From positions 372,001-436,000 of the forward strand of contig JAAKBF010000010.1 of NCBI GenBank assembly GCA_012656075.1: a stretch of DNA of 64,000 bases. The letters are read 5' to 3'. Position numbers and translations under genes: made by a program. Source of the DNA: Phytophthora hibernalis (Eukaryota > Oomycota > Peronosporomycetes > Peronosporales > Peronosporaceae). Shown here in pieces: positions 1 through 12,091 of the stretch. Below the pieces are notes generated by a model. That model saw only the letters and a list, made by a program, of their open reading frames with translations, made no database searches and was not told the origin of the DNA. The stretch's first letter is position 1; every line of letters begins with the position of its first letter.

Positions 1-718
1 CATGACGTCGTCCTTCTGCAGCAGTTCCTTCTCCTTCCGCGCCATCTTCATGGACGTGCGTGACAAGGTTGGCGATCATGGAGCTGAGAAAGGGCATGGT
101 GACATTGGTCCCTTCAGGCACCGAGATGGTGGCGCCCATGAGCACGCGGCTCGGCAGGCCACTGCCCGGCCGTCCCATGGCCGGATCAGGTTCATCATTA
201 TCTGTCGGCGGCGGGTTAGCTCGACGTTGCTGCGATCTCAAAGCTTGTATCTCGTTCATCCGCGCGCGCAGCATCTCACTGCTCATCCGTGCCTCGTATG
301 TATCTAAGATCTGGCGCACATCACCATAGCGGCCAGAGGTTCGGCCAGCCGGGCCAGCACCAGCGTCTGGAGCTAAAGTAGCGGCCGATTCTTGGCGGGC
401 AGCAGCGTCAGCAGGCGGTGGCGGCGTGGCCCGCACCACCAAGTGCAGCACGTGGCCGTCTTCCAGCGAGTACGCGGCCAGCGGCTGGTCGTTCTTGAGC
501 ACTCGGCCGCGGTAAATGAGTCTCTGACGGGCCAGTGTGACGCCCGTCTCGACGGCCACGACCTCCTTGAGCTGCGGCACGGAGGCGGCCGCGCAGATGG
601 TGATCGGGTACGTCTTCTGGTCCAGCGTGCGCACCTTGAGCGACAGTCGCGGGGCCTCAGCGGCCAGGGGCGGCTCGGCCGCAGGCTCCGGATGCGGGTT
701 AATAGTGGGCGTGGCCAT
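1..718 (-). CDS. Ubiquitin-like-domain protein (BAG6/ubiquilin type), 5' part
   Basis: A reading frame starts at an ATG at 718 and stays open to the window edge (about 239 codons, no stop). After a short Pro/Ala-rich leader, residues of about 27-98 form a ubiquitin-like fold: LSLKVRTLDQKTYPI, then a helix, RQRLIYRGRVLKNDQ, YSLEDGHVLHLVVR. This is the classic beta-grasp pattern seen at the N-terminus of BAG6/Scythe, ubiquilin and related shuttle or chaperone proteins. A Pro/Ala linker and a helical stretch with many Arg and Gln follow (positions about 330-200). In the last 60 bases a neighbouring frame (ending KEKELLQKDDV) looks more protein-like than the frame in use, so a frame slip or splice near 60-110 is possible. 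The family member cannot be named without the C-terminal half. Confidence 0.75.
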   Translation of the reverse strand, partial: MATPTINPHPEPAAEPPLAAEAPRLSLKVRTLDQKTYPITICAAASVPQLKEVVAVETGVTLARQRLIYRGRVLKNDQPLAAYSLEDGHVLHLVVRATPPPPADAAARQESAATLAPDAGAGPAGRTSGRYGDVRQILDTYEARMSSEMLRARMNEIQALRSQQRRANPPPTDNDEPDPAMGRPGSGLPSRVLMGATISVPEGTNVTMPFLSSMIANLVTHVHEDGAEGEGTAAEGRRH

Positions 719-1340
719 GTTCGGTCTTTTCTGGGGCGAAAGTTGGCGAGCGTGGCCTGGAAGATTGCGGTCGAATTGAGAGGCCGCGGAGATGGTCGTG
801 GACGCGCGGGGAGCTGGCCGGGCAGGCTGGGGTGTGGCCACGGGCGGAGGAGACCTACAGACGACACGCGGAAGCCACGACGGCGCCGACTGGCAAGTAT
901 GGAAAGTGTCTCCGTTGAAACAAGACAGTTGAAATTTCCACAGTGAGGGATGTGAGTTGGATGAACTCACTTCGAATAAAGTAATACAGGCTATTAAGTA
1001 AAGGGATTCTTTAAGGGGTTATTGACAAGGGGATACCTCTGTAATAATTAGTTATAGAAGGGTACAGGTAATTGAGATTAATGAGGACGTGAAATACATT
1101 TTCTCTGCCTTGGTACCGTATCTGTCTCGACTATTAGTCGACAGTTGAAGCAGGATCGAGCAGCACTTCATTGGATTAACTATTGCAATCGCAATCTGAA
1201 AAGAGGATCAATGCTAAACGGAGTCTCTCATAGTGATGGCAAATTAATGTCCTGGAACAGAACCAACGACGAATTCAGAGATGTGGATGCGAAACAATGA
1301 TGTTCTTGGTGGTTTGTGGGTAGTTGGGAATGGAGTTTGC
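719..1340. other. Intergenic, no gene seen
   Basis: AT-rich spacer between the start of the ubiquitin-like gene and the 3' end of the next gene. I see no convincing coding sequence, RNA gene or repeat in it; presumably it holds the promoter of the ubiquitin-like gene. Confidence 0.5.
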
Positions 1341-2551
1341 TTATTCGGCAAAGAACGGTTGCGTGATGACCAGCATCTCACTCAACTGCAGGCGGTCGCA
1401 GCTTGAGCTTGTGAGGAGAAACATTTCCGGCGGGGATTCGCTATCGTGAATGTCGTTGGCAAGCCATCGGATCCACTTCCCGAATGACAAATTGAACACT
1501 CTTCCGTCTCGCCAGGACTGATCGAGTCTTTTGATTCGGGCAGGCACGTAGACCGAGAAAGTGGTAGCTCCATCGTGAGCTTGGGCTACGCAGTACACAC
1601 TCCGTTGCTCTCCTGTGAGACTAACGCTTAGCGACTGGGATGCTGGAATGAGCGAGGGACCCACGCTACCGCAACTTGCGTAGTGATCGCCAGCGTGATC
1701 CCTGTACCGCGCAGCAACACGAAGCTCTGAGCTTCTCTCTGGTACGCGGTGAGTCGGGTAGTGTTGAAATGGGTATTCAGAGTCCTCTTTTCTGCGGTGC
1801 CTGCAGTTTTTAGTGTTGGGGGCATTATGACGATTTGACATACTTGGTTTGGTGACGCAAGGAGGCCTTGTCAACTGTTTGCGACCATTGTGAGCATACC
1901 TATAGTCGAAGTCACGTACGACATGCTTTCCTTGAATTTCGCCTTCACTCCCAGAAGCAGCTTCGTCATTGGTGCTGGCCGTCTCATTGCCATTTCGCTT
2001 CACAACTTTCCCTTGAAGGCTTCGCGAAGGACTGCAATGCAGTGGGTATACACAACAGCGGAAGGTGCATTGAACCTGAAAACCTTGCCTTTCACACCGT
2101 ACCGAATGCTGAAGCTCAGATTTTGCCGGTCGTCGACAGAGCGCGGGAGTAAGGCGATCGGATAGTCGCCACACCCGATCGGCAAGTCGATACAGCCACC
2201 ACAGACTGCAGGACGTTCAACGCGGAGTACGTACGTGGCAGTCCAACTTCCGAATGCCACCACGTTGACCAAGAGAATCGACGTCTTGACCCAGAAAGGC
2301 CCAAACTTGAGTTTTAAAATCCCGGAAAATGCCATGTCTGGTACTTCAGGAAACCAAACGAATACCTTTTCCACTTTCGAGTTGCGGGGTGTGAAGGAAA
2401 TCGTCAAATGTGGCGTGAATGCCACTGGCACTAGCAAAAGACTGACCGTCTCCGTGACGTTCAGCTTGTGAACGAGTTCAACCGTATATTTGTAGCAGCG
2501 CACTGTGGATGTCGACCATGAAGAAGCTGGGTCGTGACATGAGGTTACCAT
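1341..2551 (-). CDS. Unrecognised protein, broken frame
   Basis: I do not recognise this gene. The first 183 codons (2551 to 2000) read as ordinary protein with alternating hydrophobic beta-like segments and paired cysteines (VCGGCIDLPIGCGDY). One frame step near 2010 (one base short in a GGG/AAA context) joins it to a second frame reaching the stop at 1341, whose end also looks coding (YVPARIKRLDQSWRDGRVFN). The middle (about 1630-1825) reads better in a third frame. It could be one gene of about 400 codons with two or three indels, or a pseudogene. The spacing of about 400 bases to the divergent VWA8 start suggests a shared promoter region. Confidence 0.35.
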
Positions 2552-2957
2552 GTGGAAGGTGGACGTTGTAAACTAAGAACACGGATGTAAGCCTACGCCA
2601 ACTCGGATGCACTGCTTATCCGGGGCAAGTCTGTTTACCATCGCTCCTCAAAGTGTCGACCAGATACTCAACGTAAACTACGGCGTGTTTGTCATTGTCG
2701 GCGGAACGAAAGCCGCACGCGTATGATGTGATGCACCTTTACCAATACAACCTTGTCCGGAAACCGGCTCATTTTTCGCCACGACCTTTTCTACAGCTTG
2801 CAAAAGCCAGATCTGGTAAGGTAAAAATCCGCTGGTCGTAAGTTGAAGTGAAAGTTCACTGGATCTCACTATGCTGTCTTCTAATCGAAGTGCCATTCCC
2901 GTCAGCACCACCCGACGTGACGTGGGGCTGACAGTCTCCGATATTGTATCATTCCTA
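2552..2957. promoter_or_regulatory. Divergent intergenic region upstream of VWA8
   Basis: About 400 bases separate the divergent starts of the unrecognised (-) gene and VWA8 (+). An upstream in-frame ATG at 2871 could lengthen the VWA8 N-terminus. No repeat or additional gene is seen. Confidence 0.4.
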
Positions 2958-5900
2958 ATGCTGCGCACTGTGGGGCGACATCCACGCGGTTGGCGCATGG
3001 CCGTCGATCGTCGCCGCGTCTTCTCTATACGACGCAGTAGTGGCACCTCCAGTCCTTCAGTGGTGGAAATTGGGGGCGTTAAAGCTCCTTTGGGTGCTCC
3101 CCAGTCTCCAGAATTGGTACCTCGCGGGTACCTGACGGAGTTGCAGCAGGGGCGCCCCATAGGCCAGGAACTACTAGGTCACTTGAGGTGGATGTTGCAA
3201 AAGGACCTTTTGAAGCAGGATATGTTCCTTATAGGGTGGGGTATTTGGTGTATCTTGTGATTTTTGAGTTTTTTAATTTTGTTATTGTATTTTTAGACCT
3301 CCAGGGTCGTCGAGACGGTTGTTGAGTATGCGGTTCTGCGAGTTGCTGAACAAGGAGGTGGAGTATGTTGCCGTTTCGCAGGATACCACCGAGTCCGACT
3401 TGAAACAGGTGAGTAATGATGGAGATATTGTTTAGATTGTTGCTGAAGATTTTTTGTTTTTGTCTTGTTGGTTCTCTTTTAGCGTCGGGAGATTGTTGAT
3501 GGCGGGGCCATTTTTACGGACCAAGCTCCAGTTCGAGCTGCTATCAACGGCCGCGTGCTGGTGATCGATGGTTAGTGATGCTGTTGAGTTGGTTGCTGAG
3601 TGGATTCTGGTGCTCAACGAAAAATACATCTTGTGCATGGAACAGGCCTTGAAAAGGCAGAGCGAAATGTTCTGCCTACATTGAACAACTTGCTTGAGAA
3701 CAGAGAAATGATGCTAGACGATGGAAGGTTCCTTATGAAAGCGGAGAGGTACGCAATGCATCCAGCAATTTTTGTTTATGCTGCAGTATAATGATTTTCT
3801 CGATGGTCAAATAATGCAGCTACGACGCGTTGGTGGAGCAAGGATATTCTGTCGGTGCTTTGAAGGAGCAAAACTTGGTACGCGTGCATCCAGATTTTCG
3901 TGTTATCGCGTTGGGGCTACCGGTTCCGCCGTATCCCGGTCGGACGCTGGACCCGCCATTGCGCTCGCGGTTCCAGGCGCGGAATGTAAAATCGAGTTCA
4001 CCGGGTTCACAACTTGAGGAACTGGTTGCCATCGCTCCGTCTGTCCCACTACCTACACTGGAGAAGCTTGTAGGTATTCGAGAGGCTGTTAACACGATTG
4101 AATCCACCTTCGATGTGGGTACCAGCACGGGACCGCGCATGCCACACTTCGACTACCTGTCGCTTACTCACTGTGCGAAGGTACTGGACAAATTTCCAGA
4201 CGCGAGCGTTGCAAGTACCGTCGAACGAGCCTTTCCGGTGAGGACCGACGTTTTTGGGGTCAAAACCGAGGCCAACTCGAAGGCACTTGATCGTATCGTG
4301 GCGAAGTTCACTGGCGGGCTGAAAAGGACCAAGTATACGCTTGAGAATGTTGCCAAGGTATCTGCTGAAGATGTGAAGGCGACAGTGTCATTTCGTACCC
4401 CAGCAACCCAGCTTTCCCTGCAGGATGTTCCATGTGGTACAACACGTCTCCGGGTGGACGCTATGCCGGGGTTTATTGAGACGGAGACTCATTCTGAGAT
4501 GCTATCCGAAATGATTCAAGACCACGCTGTTGGTAGCGACCTGTGTGTTCTTGGAGCAAAAGGCAGCGGAAAATCGGCTTTGATTCGATTGTTTGCGTAC
4601 CGCATGGGATACGCAACTGAGCTTTTTAGTCTTTTCAAAGACATGACGGCACGAGATCTACTTCAGCGTCGATCTACGGATTCCCATGGTAACACCCGCT
4701 GGGAAGACAGTCCACTCATTCACGCCGCTCGAAATGGCCATCTCGCTGTGTTGGATGGAGTACACCGACTCGGAAGTGATAGCCTTGGTGTGCTTCAACG
4801 GCTGGTTCAAGATCGAGAGATTGACCTAGCGGATGGATCGAAGTTAGTATCTCAAGCCACGTACGATGCTATTGTAGCAGACGTTGACAAAAGCGGGAAT
4901 GCAAGCGTGCTCCGCCAAGTATCTACAATTCACCCGTCTTTTCGCATCATCGCCATTGCTGAGGCAGACCCAGCGCTATTGAAGGGTACAACTATGACGG
5001 GAAAAGAATCAACCGCTGCATGGCTGAGCTCGGATACCATTTCCATGTTCAGCTTTCATCACCTCTCGGCAATATCTACTGGGCAAAGTGAAGCAATTGT
5101 TCGAAGTCTGTTCCCGAAGCTTCCTCAAGAAACAACAAGGTAAGTCGTACTTAGACGCAAGCATGGACAACAAGTCGTTAGCTCACTAACGGATTCTTGT
5201 TATGAAATCGTTTTGGTGGCCAGCATGCTGCTGTTCTTTGCGGAACAGCTCCAGTGTGCTAAAAACACAAGCGCAAATGCCGATTACCTCGCTCTTTCGT
5301 TGTCTACACGCCAACTACTGCGTGTTTGCCGTCGTCTAAACGCTTTTCCTGAAAAATCGATGCAGGATTTGCGTCCGCTGCTGCATGACACTCTGCTCAC
5401 CCAGTTTTTATCTTCGTCATGCAGTCAGCTTGTTGATTCTCTGTTGGACGAGTGCAAGGCACCAGCTGCGGTGTCGACAACACAATTTCAGAAGCAGCAA
5501 CAACCAGGTACGCAAGGATAGTGTTCTCATGCGGTATTGCTGCCTTTGAAGTCGGTTATCCAACAATCATGTGTGTATGAACAGATATAATCCGCGAAGA
5601 TGGCGGGTGCGTGCACATTGGCGACGTCTCTTATCTGATTCAAACTCCAAGTAGCCCAGAGTTGGTGCCTCAGCCCCATTATTTTGATATTCCAAAGCAT
5701 ACGCAGTGTATGAAAGACATGCTTCAGGATGTTGTGGCTGGTCAGAAGCACATGCTGTTGATTGGCAATCAAGGCGTGGGTAAGAACAAGCTGGCAGATC
5801 GTTTGCTGCAACTCATGCAGCAAGAGCGTGAGTACATTCAACTCCATCGCGATGTACGTAGTCATGGCGAGCACGAAGCAGATGCAACACCATCTAACGT

Positions 5901-8900
5901 TTGTGCCTTGTGTATATCCCAGACAACCGTACAAACAATGACGCTTGTGCCGACTCTTATTGACGGAAGGATTGAATGGGAAGACTCCCATTAGTTCGTG
6001 CTGCCAAAACGGGCCGAACACTGATCGTCGATGAAGCTGACAAAGCGCCGCTGGAGGTGGTGTGCGTTCTGAAGGGACTAATCGAAGACGGCGAGATGCT
6101 TCTGGTAAATTCATTAGAAATCTGTGGTAAGTTGCTCTCGGTGATTGAACTTCCTTCTATGATTTTCTGGCTTGGTATGTTGTAGGGAAATGGCAAACGC
6201 TTGATTGACCCGACCAAGGTGACAATTGAAGAGTGGCACGACGAAGAAAGTATCATCAAGCTGCACCCCAACTTCCGGTGTGGGTACTCGCCAATCGTCC
6301 AGGGTTTCCATTCCTGGGAAACAACTTTTTCGGGAGATTGGTGACATATTTGCCAGCCAGTACGTGCATCCTGTTTTTACCAACCCAATTGTTGTCTGTT
6401 GCCGAGTTTCTTGACCACATGCTGACCTATGCTGCTTATCTAACTTCAGCGCAATTGACAATCCGGATGAGGAGTCAGAGCTATCATTGCTGAGTGCGTA
6501 TGCGCCAAGCGTCCCTGTGGACATCTTACGCCGGTTGTGTAGAGCCTTTGCTGAGCTACGTGAGCTAGTGGAGAATGGCACCATCACGTACCCATATTCG
6601 ACTCGTGAAGCTGTCGCTGTTGCAAAGCACCTCGAGCAATTCCCAAATGACGGAGTTGCATCAGTGCTGGTAAGGGCCAGTATTTTACTATTACTTTGAG
6701 GTAAACTGCAACTGAGTGTGAACCGTACATGTGCGCATCGCAACAGGAAAACGTTCTAGCCTTTGATGCATACGATCGGAACATGCGCGTGCAGTTATCA
6801 GAGGTCTTTTTGAGGTACGAATTTTGTGTATGTGTGTATGTGTAGCGTTTGGCATGATTTGTTGATGGCATGTTGCACGTGAATTGCTGTCATTTTACGA
6901 TAGAAATGGCTTGCAATAGAGCAAGGCTGCGTGCTAGCGCTGTGCATCCATATGAATGCAATTATTGCTATCTTGTTGTTGATTAGAAAACTGACATGCT
7001 TTCATTCACTATACCGTGCTTTTTGCTTTGATGAACTGGTCCGCCCTCAATTCAGGCATGGAATACCTCTGTCAGCAACAGGTGAAGCTTTGGTTCTCAA
7101 GATGAATATCGCAGAAACACGGACTCTCCCCAAACTTGTTCCTACCGAATTCTGGCGCTGGCAATCCGGAGCATCTGTGGAGTTCAGCGCGAATCCTGAC
7201 AAACCGCAGCAACAAATTCACTGCTCAACACTGAATCGGAGACAAATTTGGCTGGATCCGTCGGCGACTAGATCATTCACGCTACAGCATCACCGACTAC
7301 ACGAATTTACAGAGCAGCTGGCCTCCTTTCAGGTACCACTGAAGGGAAATCGAAAGCAACAAGCTCACTCGATGGTTGTTTTCCTGATAACTCTGTTCAT
7401 GGTACGTACTTCTTGATGCATTTATCTTGCAAATATGTCAGCAAGTAGAAACGGCTTATGCTGGATTTGTTCCTATTATAGTACTCACAAGACGGCCGAT
7501 GAGCTTGCACTCTTTTCGGATATAGAGGGTAACGAAAGGTACGCTGTTCTGAATGTGAACATTGGCAGACTGACTGATAGCCACGAATATGGGTGCTTCT
7601 ACTTCTTTTTATCTCAGGTTGCACAGTATATTGGAGATTGAAAGCGAATATATGCAATGGGAACCAAACCCAGTGCTTGTGAATCTGCCTGATCAAGAAG
7701 AGGTTGCATTATTCATCCCGTCCACAGGTATACGATAGCATCTCTTCTGGTTGGTAATTGTCAGTTTTCTCATCTTGTTTTATGCTAGGTCTCACTATTT
7801 TCACGAAACCGCGGGGTAATTCGGACGGACGTGCTGACTGTATCACCCTTCCTGACGGTGCACTTGACGGCCGACTCCATGTCGACGCCTCACGATCGCA
7901 AGGGAAGAAGAAAGCGAAACAAAACCCGTTCTCGAAGTGGTTTGGCGGTGGGAAGGCCGGTGGATGGCGGACAGAAGCTGATGCGGTCAACGCAGGCTTG
8001 ATTCTGCGGTATTTGCAAGGAGGCTCGCTGCTCCAGTTTCTTGATCTGAACTCGAACAAGTTCTTCTCCGTCGACCTGGCCAAAGTGAGTGCTTCATTTC
8101 CTGTGCCAGTTGCTGAAATTCTTAGTGTCCAGCCTATGGGCCAACGTGAATGGCTACTACGAACTACGCACGAGGGTCTGGTGTACAAGTTGTGCCAAAC
8201 GGAGAACGCAAACGATTTCGTTTTGCAAGTCGCTGAGGTTGATATCAGATCAGAGGCGAGTGGATCGCTTGTTGACTCACGACTTTCGATATTTCCTGGC
8301 CAGCAACTCCAAGGCGAACTGACCCCAGCTAAGTTTGTGGTGCACCCCCAAGCTTTCTTACAGGTTATCGACGAGAGAGACCATACTGTTCAAAGTTCCC
8401 TACGGGAGCAAATGGAACATGAGCAGGGACACAGAGAGGTCCAGCGAGCCTGGCAAAACGCATCGATGATCGTGAACTCGGTGCAATCCGATTCTGGTGA
8501 TCTTGTCGACATGGAGGTTACGTGCCCAGAGACGCAGGAGACGAAAAGGTGGTCATTGACTCCATCTCACCTAAAACGTGGGCAAGTGACGACAGCAGAT
8601 TTTTCTCTTCGCCTACAGAGAGCTCCTATGTACCCCGTGTCATTGATGTAGCAGGTGCTCACCACGGTAAGCACACGCTGACACTTCAAGAAGATGGTGC
8701 TGTGAGGGTGTGGCAGTTGGATCAAATTTCACTAGACCGAGAGGCTGCCTTATGGAAGCAAATGTACAATCGTGAGGACGAGCTCACGATCGGTGGTGCT
8801 CTCGAGTTGAAAGTGGATGGATCTAGAGTTGGCGGTCCATCAACACCAAAGACAGGTCTGGATGCCCCGAAATATGGCAAGGAAGACCCAAATAATGACC

Positions 8901-9945
8901 CCCATGTAGGAGGAAATACCTGGCCGGTGGCACTGGCGGGAGTGATACGGCCGGACTCGGTGGTCGAGGTGGACCTTATCGACTTGACAAGGGTCATCCA
9001 GTCCACCAAGTCTCACAAGAGAAGAAGGACGAGGTGTCGGCTGAAGCGCGTGCTAAAGCGCAGGCCATGGCACAGGAAGCTCTTGCTGAAAAGTTGCGTG
9101 AGATCGATATGAGCGACCGTGAATGGGAAACATATCAGACGTACTTCAAGCGCGTGGAACGAGAGAGTTCTCAACTGCGTGCTGTGCTAGCAAACCTGGA
9201 GGCTGTGGCTCAGGAGCGCAATTGGCTGCGGCACCAATCGAGCGGTGAGTTGGATGATGGCAAGCTCGTGGATGGTGTTGCTGGCGATCGCCTCGTATTC
9301 AAGCGCCGAGGTGTTAGCGACTCGCCTTTTCAAGCACCCGCGGGTCATCAGCAGGGCAGTGAGCCTAAACGGATGCTGTTTGTGATGGACGTCAGTGGCA
9401 GCATGTACCGCTTCAACGGCCAGGACTCTCGACTCGAGCGTATGCTTGAGACGTCACTCATGATCATGGAGAGCTTTGCGGGCTTTGAGCGTGAGCTGGA
9501 CTATTGCATCATGGGGCACAGTGGCGACTCACCCGAGATCCCGTTCGTGGACTTTGGTGCACCGCCAAAGGATCGCAAGGAGAGACTGCGAGTGCTTCAG
9601 AAGATGGCCGCTCATACTCAGTATTGTCAAAGTGGAGACCACACAGTTGAAGCTGTTGAACGAGGTGTGAAGCGTGTTGCTGCGCTCGAGGGTGACGACC
9701 GATTCGTGTTTGTGGTGAGCGATGCCAATCTCGAGCGATACGGAATTGAGCCCAGATACCTGGGTCGGAAGCTGCTGGTGGAACATGATGTACAGGCTCA
9801 CGCTCTTTTCATTGCATCCTTTGCCGACGAAGCCGAGCGTATCCGTCGCGAACTACCATCAGGACGTGGTCATGTTTGTCTTGACACGTCGGACTTGCCC
9901 AGGATGTTCAAACAGATCTTCACATCCGCCTTCGGTAGGAACTAA
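2958..9945 (+). CDS. VWA8: von Willebrand factor A domain-containing protein 8
   Basis: VWA8 is a large mitochondrial-matrix dynein-like AAA+ ATPase ending in a VWA domain; its substrate is unknown. The N-terminus (MLRTVGRHPRGWR) is Arg-rich and acid-poor, like a presequence; an in-frame ATG at 2871 is the alternative start. Exons read approximately 2958-3235, 3297-3408, 3483-3570, 3646-3748, 3820-5139, 5224-5507, 5585-5853, 5923-6104, 6186-6359, 6450-6669, 6747-6814, 7056-about 7400, 7482-7538, 7618-7727 and 7789-9945. Visible motifs are three ATPase modules (LIGPPGSS degenerate; LGAKGSGKS good Walker A; IGNQGVGK), Walker B LIVDEADKAP, the family signature KAERNVLPTLNNLLENRE, the glycine-rich GKEDPNNDPHVGGNTW, and the VWA MIDAS site MDVSGSM. 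Single-base losses break the frame at 5987-5989, 6277, 6332-6334, about 7383, 7481, about 8555 and 8922. All are in the same direction and conserved sequence resumes after each, so I treat the gene as intact. Confidence 0.92.
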
Positions 9946-10066
9946 CTGCAGCGTTCTGTACACAGCGAGGATTGCCATACCGGTACCAGCATTCGCATTC
10001 TGCTCCAAAACTCGTCCGTTAAAAAATAATACTACATTTACCAAGCTCGAGCCTGGCATCTATATA

Positions 10067-11017
10067 TCACGATGTGCTTGAGCTCACTTCCTCTCTTGTT
10101 ATCAGTCTACATTCGGGTGTCACCAGAGCGCCGTCGAATAGTCGAGATACGTCCGCCAGGCTTCCTAGCAGCTGAAGTAATGGCGTTAGCATGTCCGATC
10201 GACTTTGCATACTCGTCACGCAGTCGGTTTTGTGGTCCCAGGTGAAAAGCACTGACCCACGCATAGAGATGCGGCATCCCTCCACTTTGGCTGCAATGCT
10301 TTTGCCTTCTTCATCAGTGATCAGGTGAGGAAATATTCGCTGTATCGTGTCGACAGAAATCGTGACAGTTGTTGTCGTGGTTGCCATCAACACGTTCGCT
10401 GAACCATGAGTTTCCAGGCGCTCTAGCTGGATGTTGATATTGTCAAAGTAGATCGAGAACAGTCTCCACTTCTCCAGCAGTGCGTTCACGCCGCAAATCG
10501 AGCCGTCGGTCACGTCCGGGGCCATCGATTTTTGCAGAAAGCTCAGCACGAAGTCGTGCAGCAACGGTGGGGAGATCTAAAGCCGAAGCGGAAAATGCGG
10601 AAATACTGCATCGCCACATCCCAGACTGTCTGCGTTGTGGGGATGCCGACATGAGCGCTGCATCGCTTCAGCTCGAGTTCCTCTATTTCCTGTCGTAAGT
10701 TTGAATTCGCGCTTTCGAGGGTGAGAGTCAACTCGCGCTGCTTCGTCCGATACTTCGCCTGGCTTAGTCTGCGGCGTTCACGATGTAGTCTTGTGTCTCG
10801 CTGTTTTTGTTGGCCCGGATAATAGCTTCGCTGGAGAAGCAGGGTTTCGTGAGGGCTCGGAGGGGGCTTGTGCATTCTCTGTGATAATTGGGATGACTTC
10901 CTCGATCAGGGCCACGACGGCGTGACTGCGGCTCGGTCTTGAGCGCTGAACTACAGCGCAGATCACATTTTCACTCAGCGACGTACTGTTGGGCGGATAG
11001 AGAGAGAAGGTGGGCAT
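10067..11017 (-). CDS. bZIP transcription factor, copy A (frame broken)
   Basis: Oomycete bZIP-type DNA-binding protein. The N-terminal part begins MPTFSLYPP (ATG at 11017; an upstream in-frame ATG lies at 11029). The basic region RERRRLSQAKYRTKQRE is followed by a leucine-zipper-like helix (LTLTLESANSNLRQEIEEL). The conserved C-terminal domain follows in another frame (VTDGSICGVNALLEKW ... SMRGSVLFTW ... RSDMLTPLLQLLGSLADVSR). There are two frame breaks: one near 10800 before the basic region and one at the CCCC run near 10570 (minus strand) that separates the zipper from the C-terminal domain. The same CCCC break occurs in the other three copies in this window. It sits tail-to-tail with VWA8, only about 120 bases from the VWA8 stop, and is likely the ancestral locus of the duplicated bZIP units. 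Confidence 0.75.
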
Positions 11018-11480
11018 GACTATCTCCAATGAAACTTTGCTAATGTCACAAAGGAAGTTACGTCACCATCACACAATTATGACGTCCGGACCGTTCATGG
11101 AACTGTAAGCATTCGTTAACCCGCCGAGGTCGTAATCAGTACTGATATTATTTGATGAAATGCACCATCAGCTTTTGGCGGCCCATAACTCCGTACCCAA
11201 TTTTCAGATTGCACCAAGGCTTTTTCTTGAAAGCTCTGTCTTTTCTCTTTTAAGTACATGTATTAAGTAATCTCGTTTAAAGCGTATCGCTCAGAAAATC
11301 GGAAGTCCAGGTATTGTGCCTTGCACCTGTTCTGCCACCGTAATTCTGGCGTAACTCTATCGCGTTCCCCAATCTAAAACTTGAAGCAAATCGCTAATTC
11401 AAGCCCAAATAAATAATTATATGTGAAATAAAACAAGGTCAAATCGTGGCTCCACGTGCCCAGCAGTTCCAGCGATCACT
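11018..11480. other. Upstream of bZIP copy A; no gene seen
   Basis: The first 110 bases match the sequence upstream of bZIP copy C (to about 29065), including a CCGCCGAGGTCGTAA block at 11121 that recurs at 14766 and, with one change, at 29049. From about 11130 to 11480 the sequence is AT-rich without a coding signal. Confidence 0.45.
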
Positions 11481-12091
11481 TTGAGAAAAGGTAAGGAGCC
11501 CCCAAGCTGTGTGAGCAGTACATATTTACGCCAACACGCTTTCCATCCTCTTTTGTTCGTGCTAGCAGCTCAAGTCGTCCTTCGCAGCACGCGTGGAGTC
11601 GCCGTCCGCACACCAAGCTCGCCTTTGGCAAGCATCGTTACTGCCCAGCGCCTACGGCAAGACAACCCCGGACGTCGTTCCAGAGCGTTTGAACGTGCCG
11701 CGCACACGCGAGGGTGTATAGCGACTACCAGTAATATCGCAGAGCAGCCGGTGCAGCAACCGTAAGTCTTGCTTTCCGTTTATTGTGCTAGGATGTATTA
11801 TAACTAATTCGCTTTCTTCCTTTCATTCTCGGTCGATCGACTACATCAAGACACTGATCTATGAGCTCTAGTGTTAACATGGCCGCAGACTCCATGTGCA
11901 ATGGGGCTGCTATGGAGGACGGCACAGGAAGACTTGGAGCTCTACGATTGAAATCAAACTCAGCTCGGTGTTTAGCATCAGACATAACTATTTTGCAATA
12001 AATACAAAACTTACGGTAGTTGCTCGCGCGAGCGCCTCTCCGTTGCACTTGGCAAGGCTACCTGTAAGGCTTGAGGAGCGCCATAGCTCGA

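Noticed and set aside
373..946. Frames of 164 and 184 codons on the two strands
   Set aside because: GC-rich shadows of the ubiquitin-like gene.
10540..10600. Programmed frameshifting of bZIP genes
   Set aside because: No slippery heptamer or pseudoknot seen; inheritance or run-length under-calling explains it more simply.
11540..11760. Possible RxLR-type effector (QRLR near 11647 after a hydrophobic stretch)
   Set aside because: No ATG in frame, no proper signal peptide, the first Arg of RxLR is missing, and no downstream EER motif was seen.
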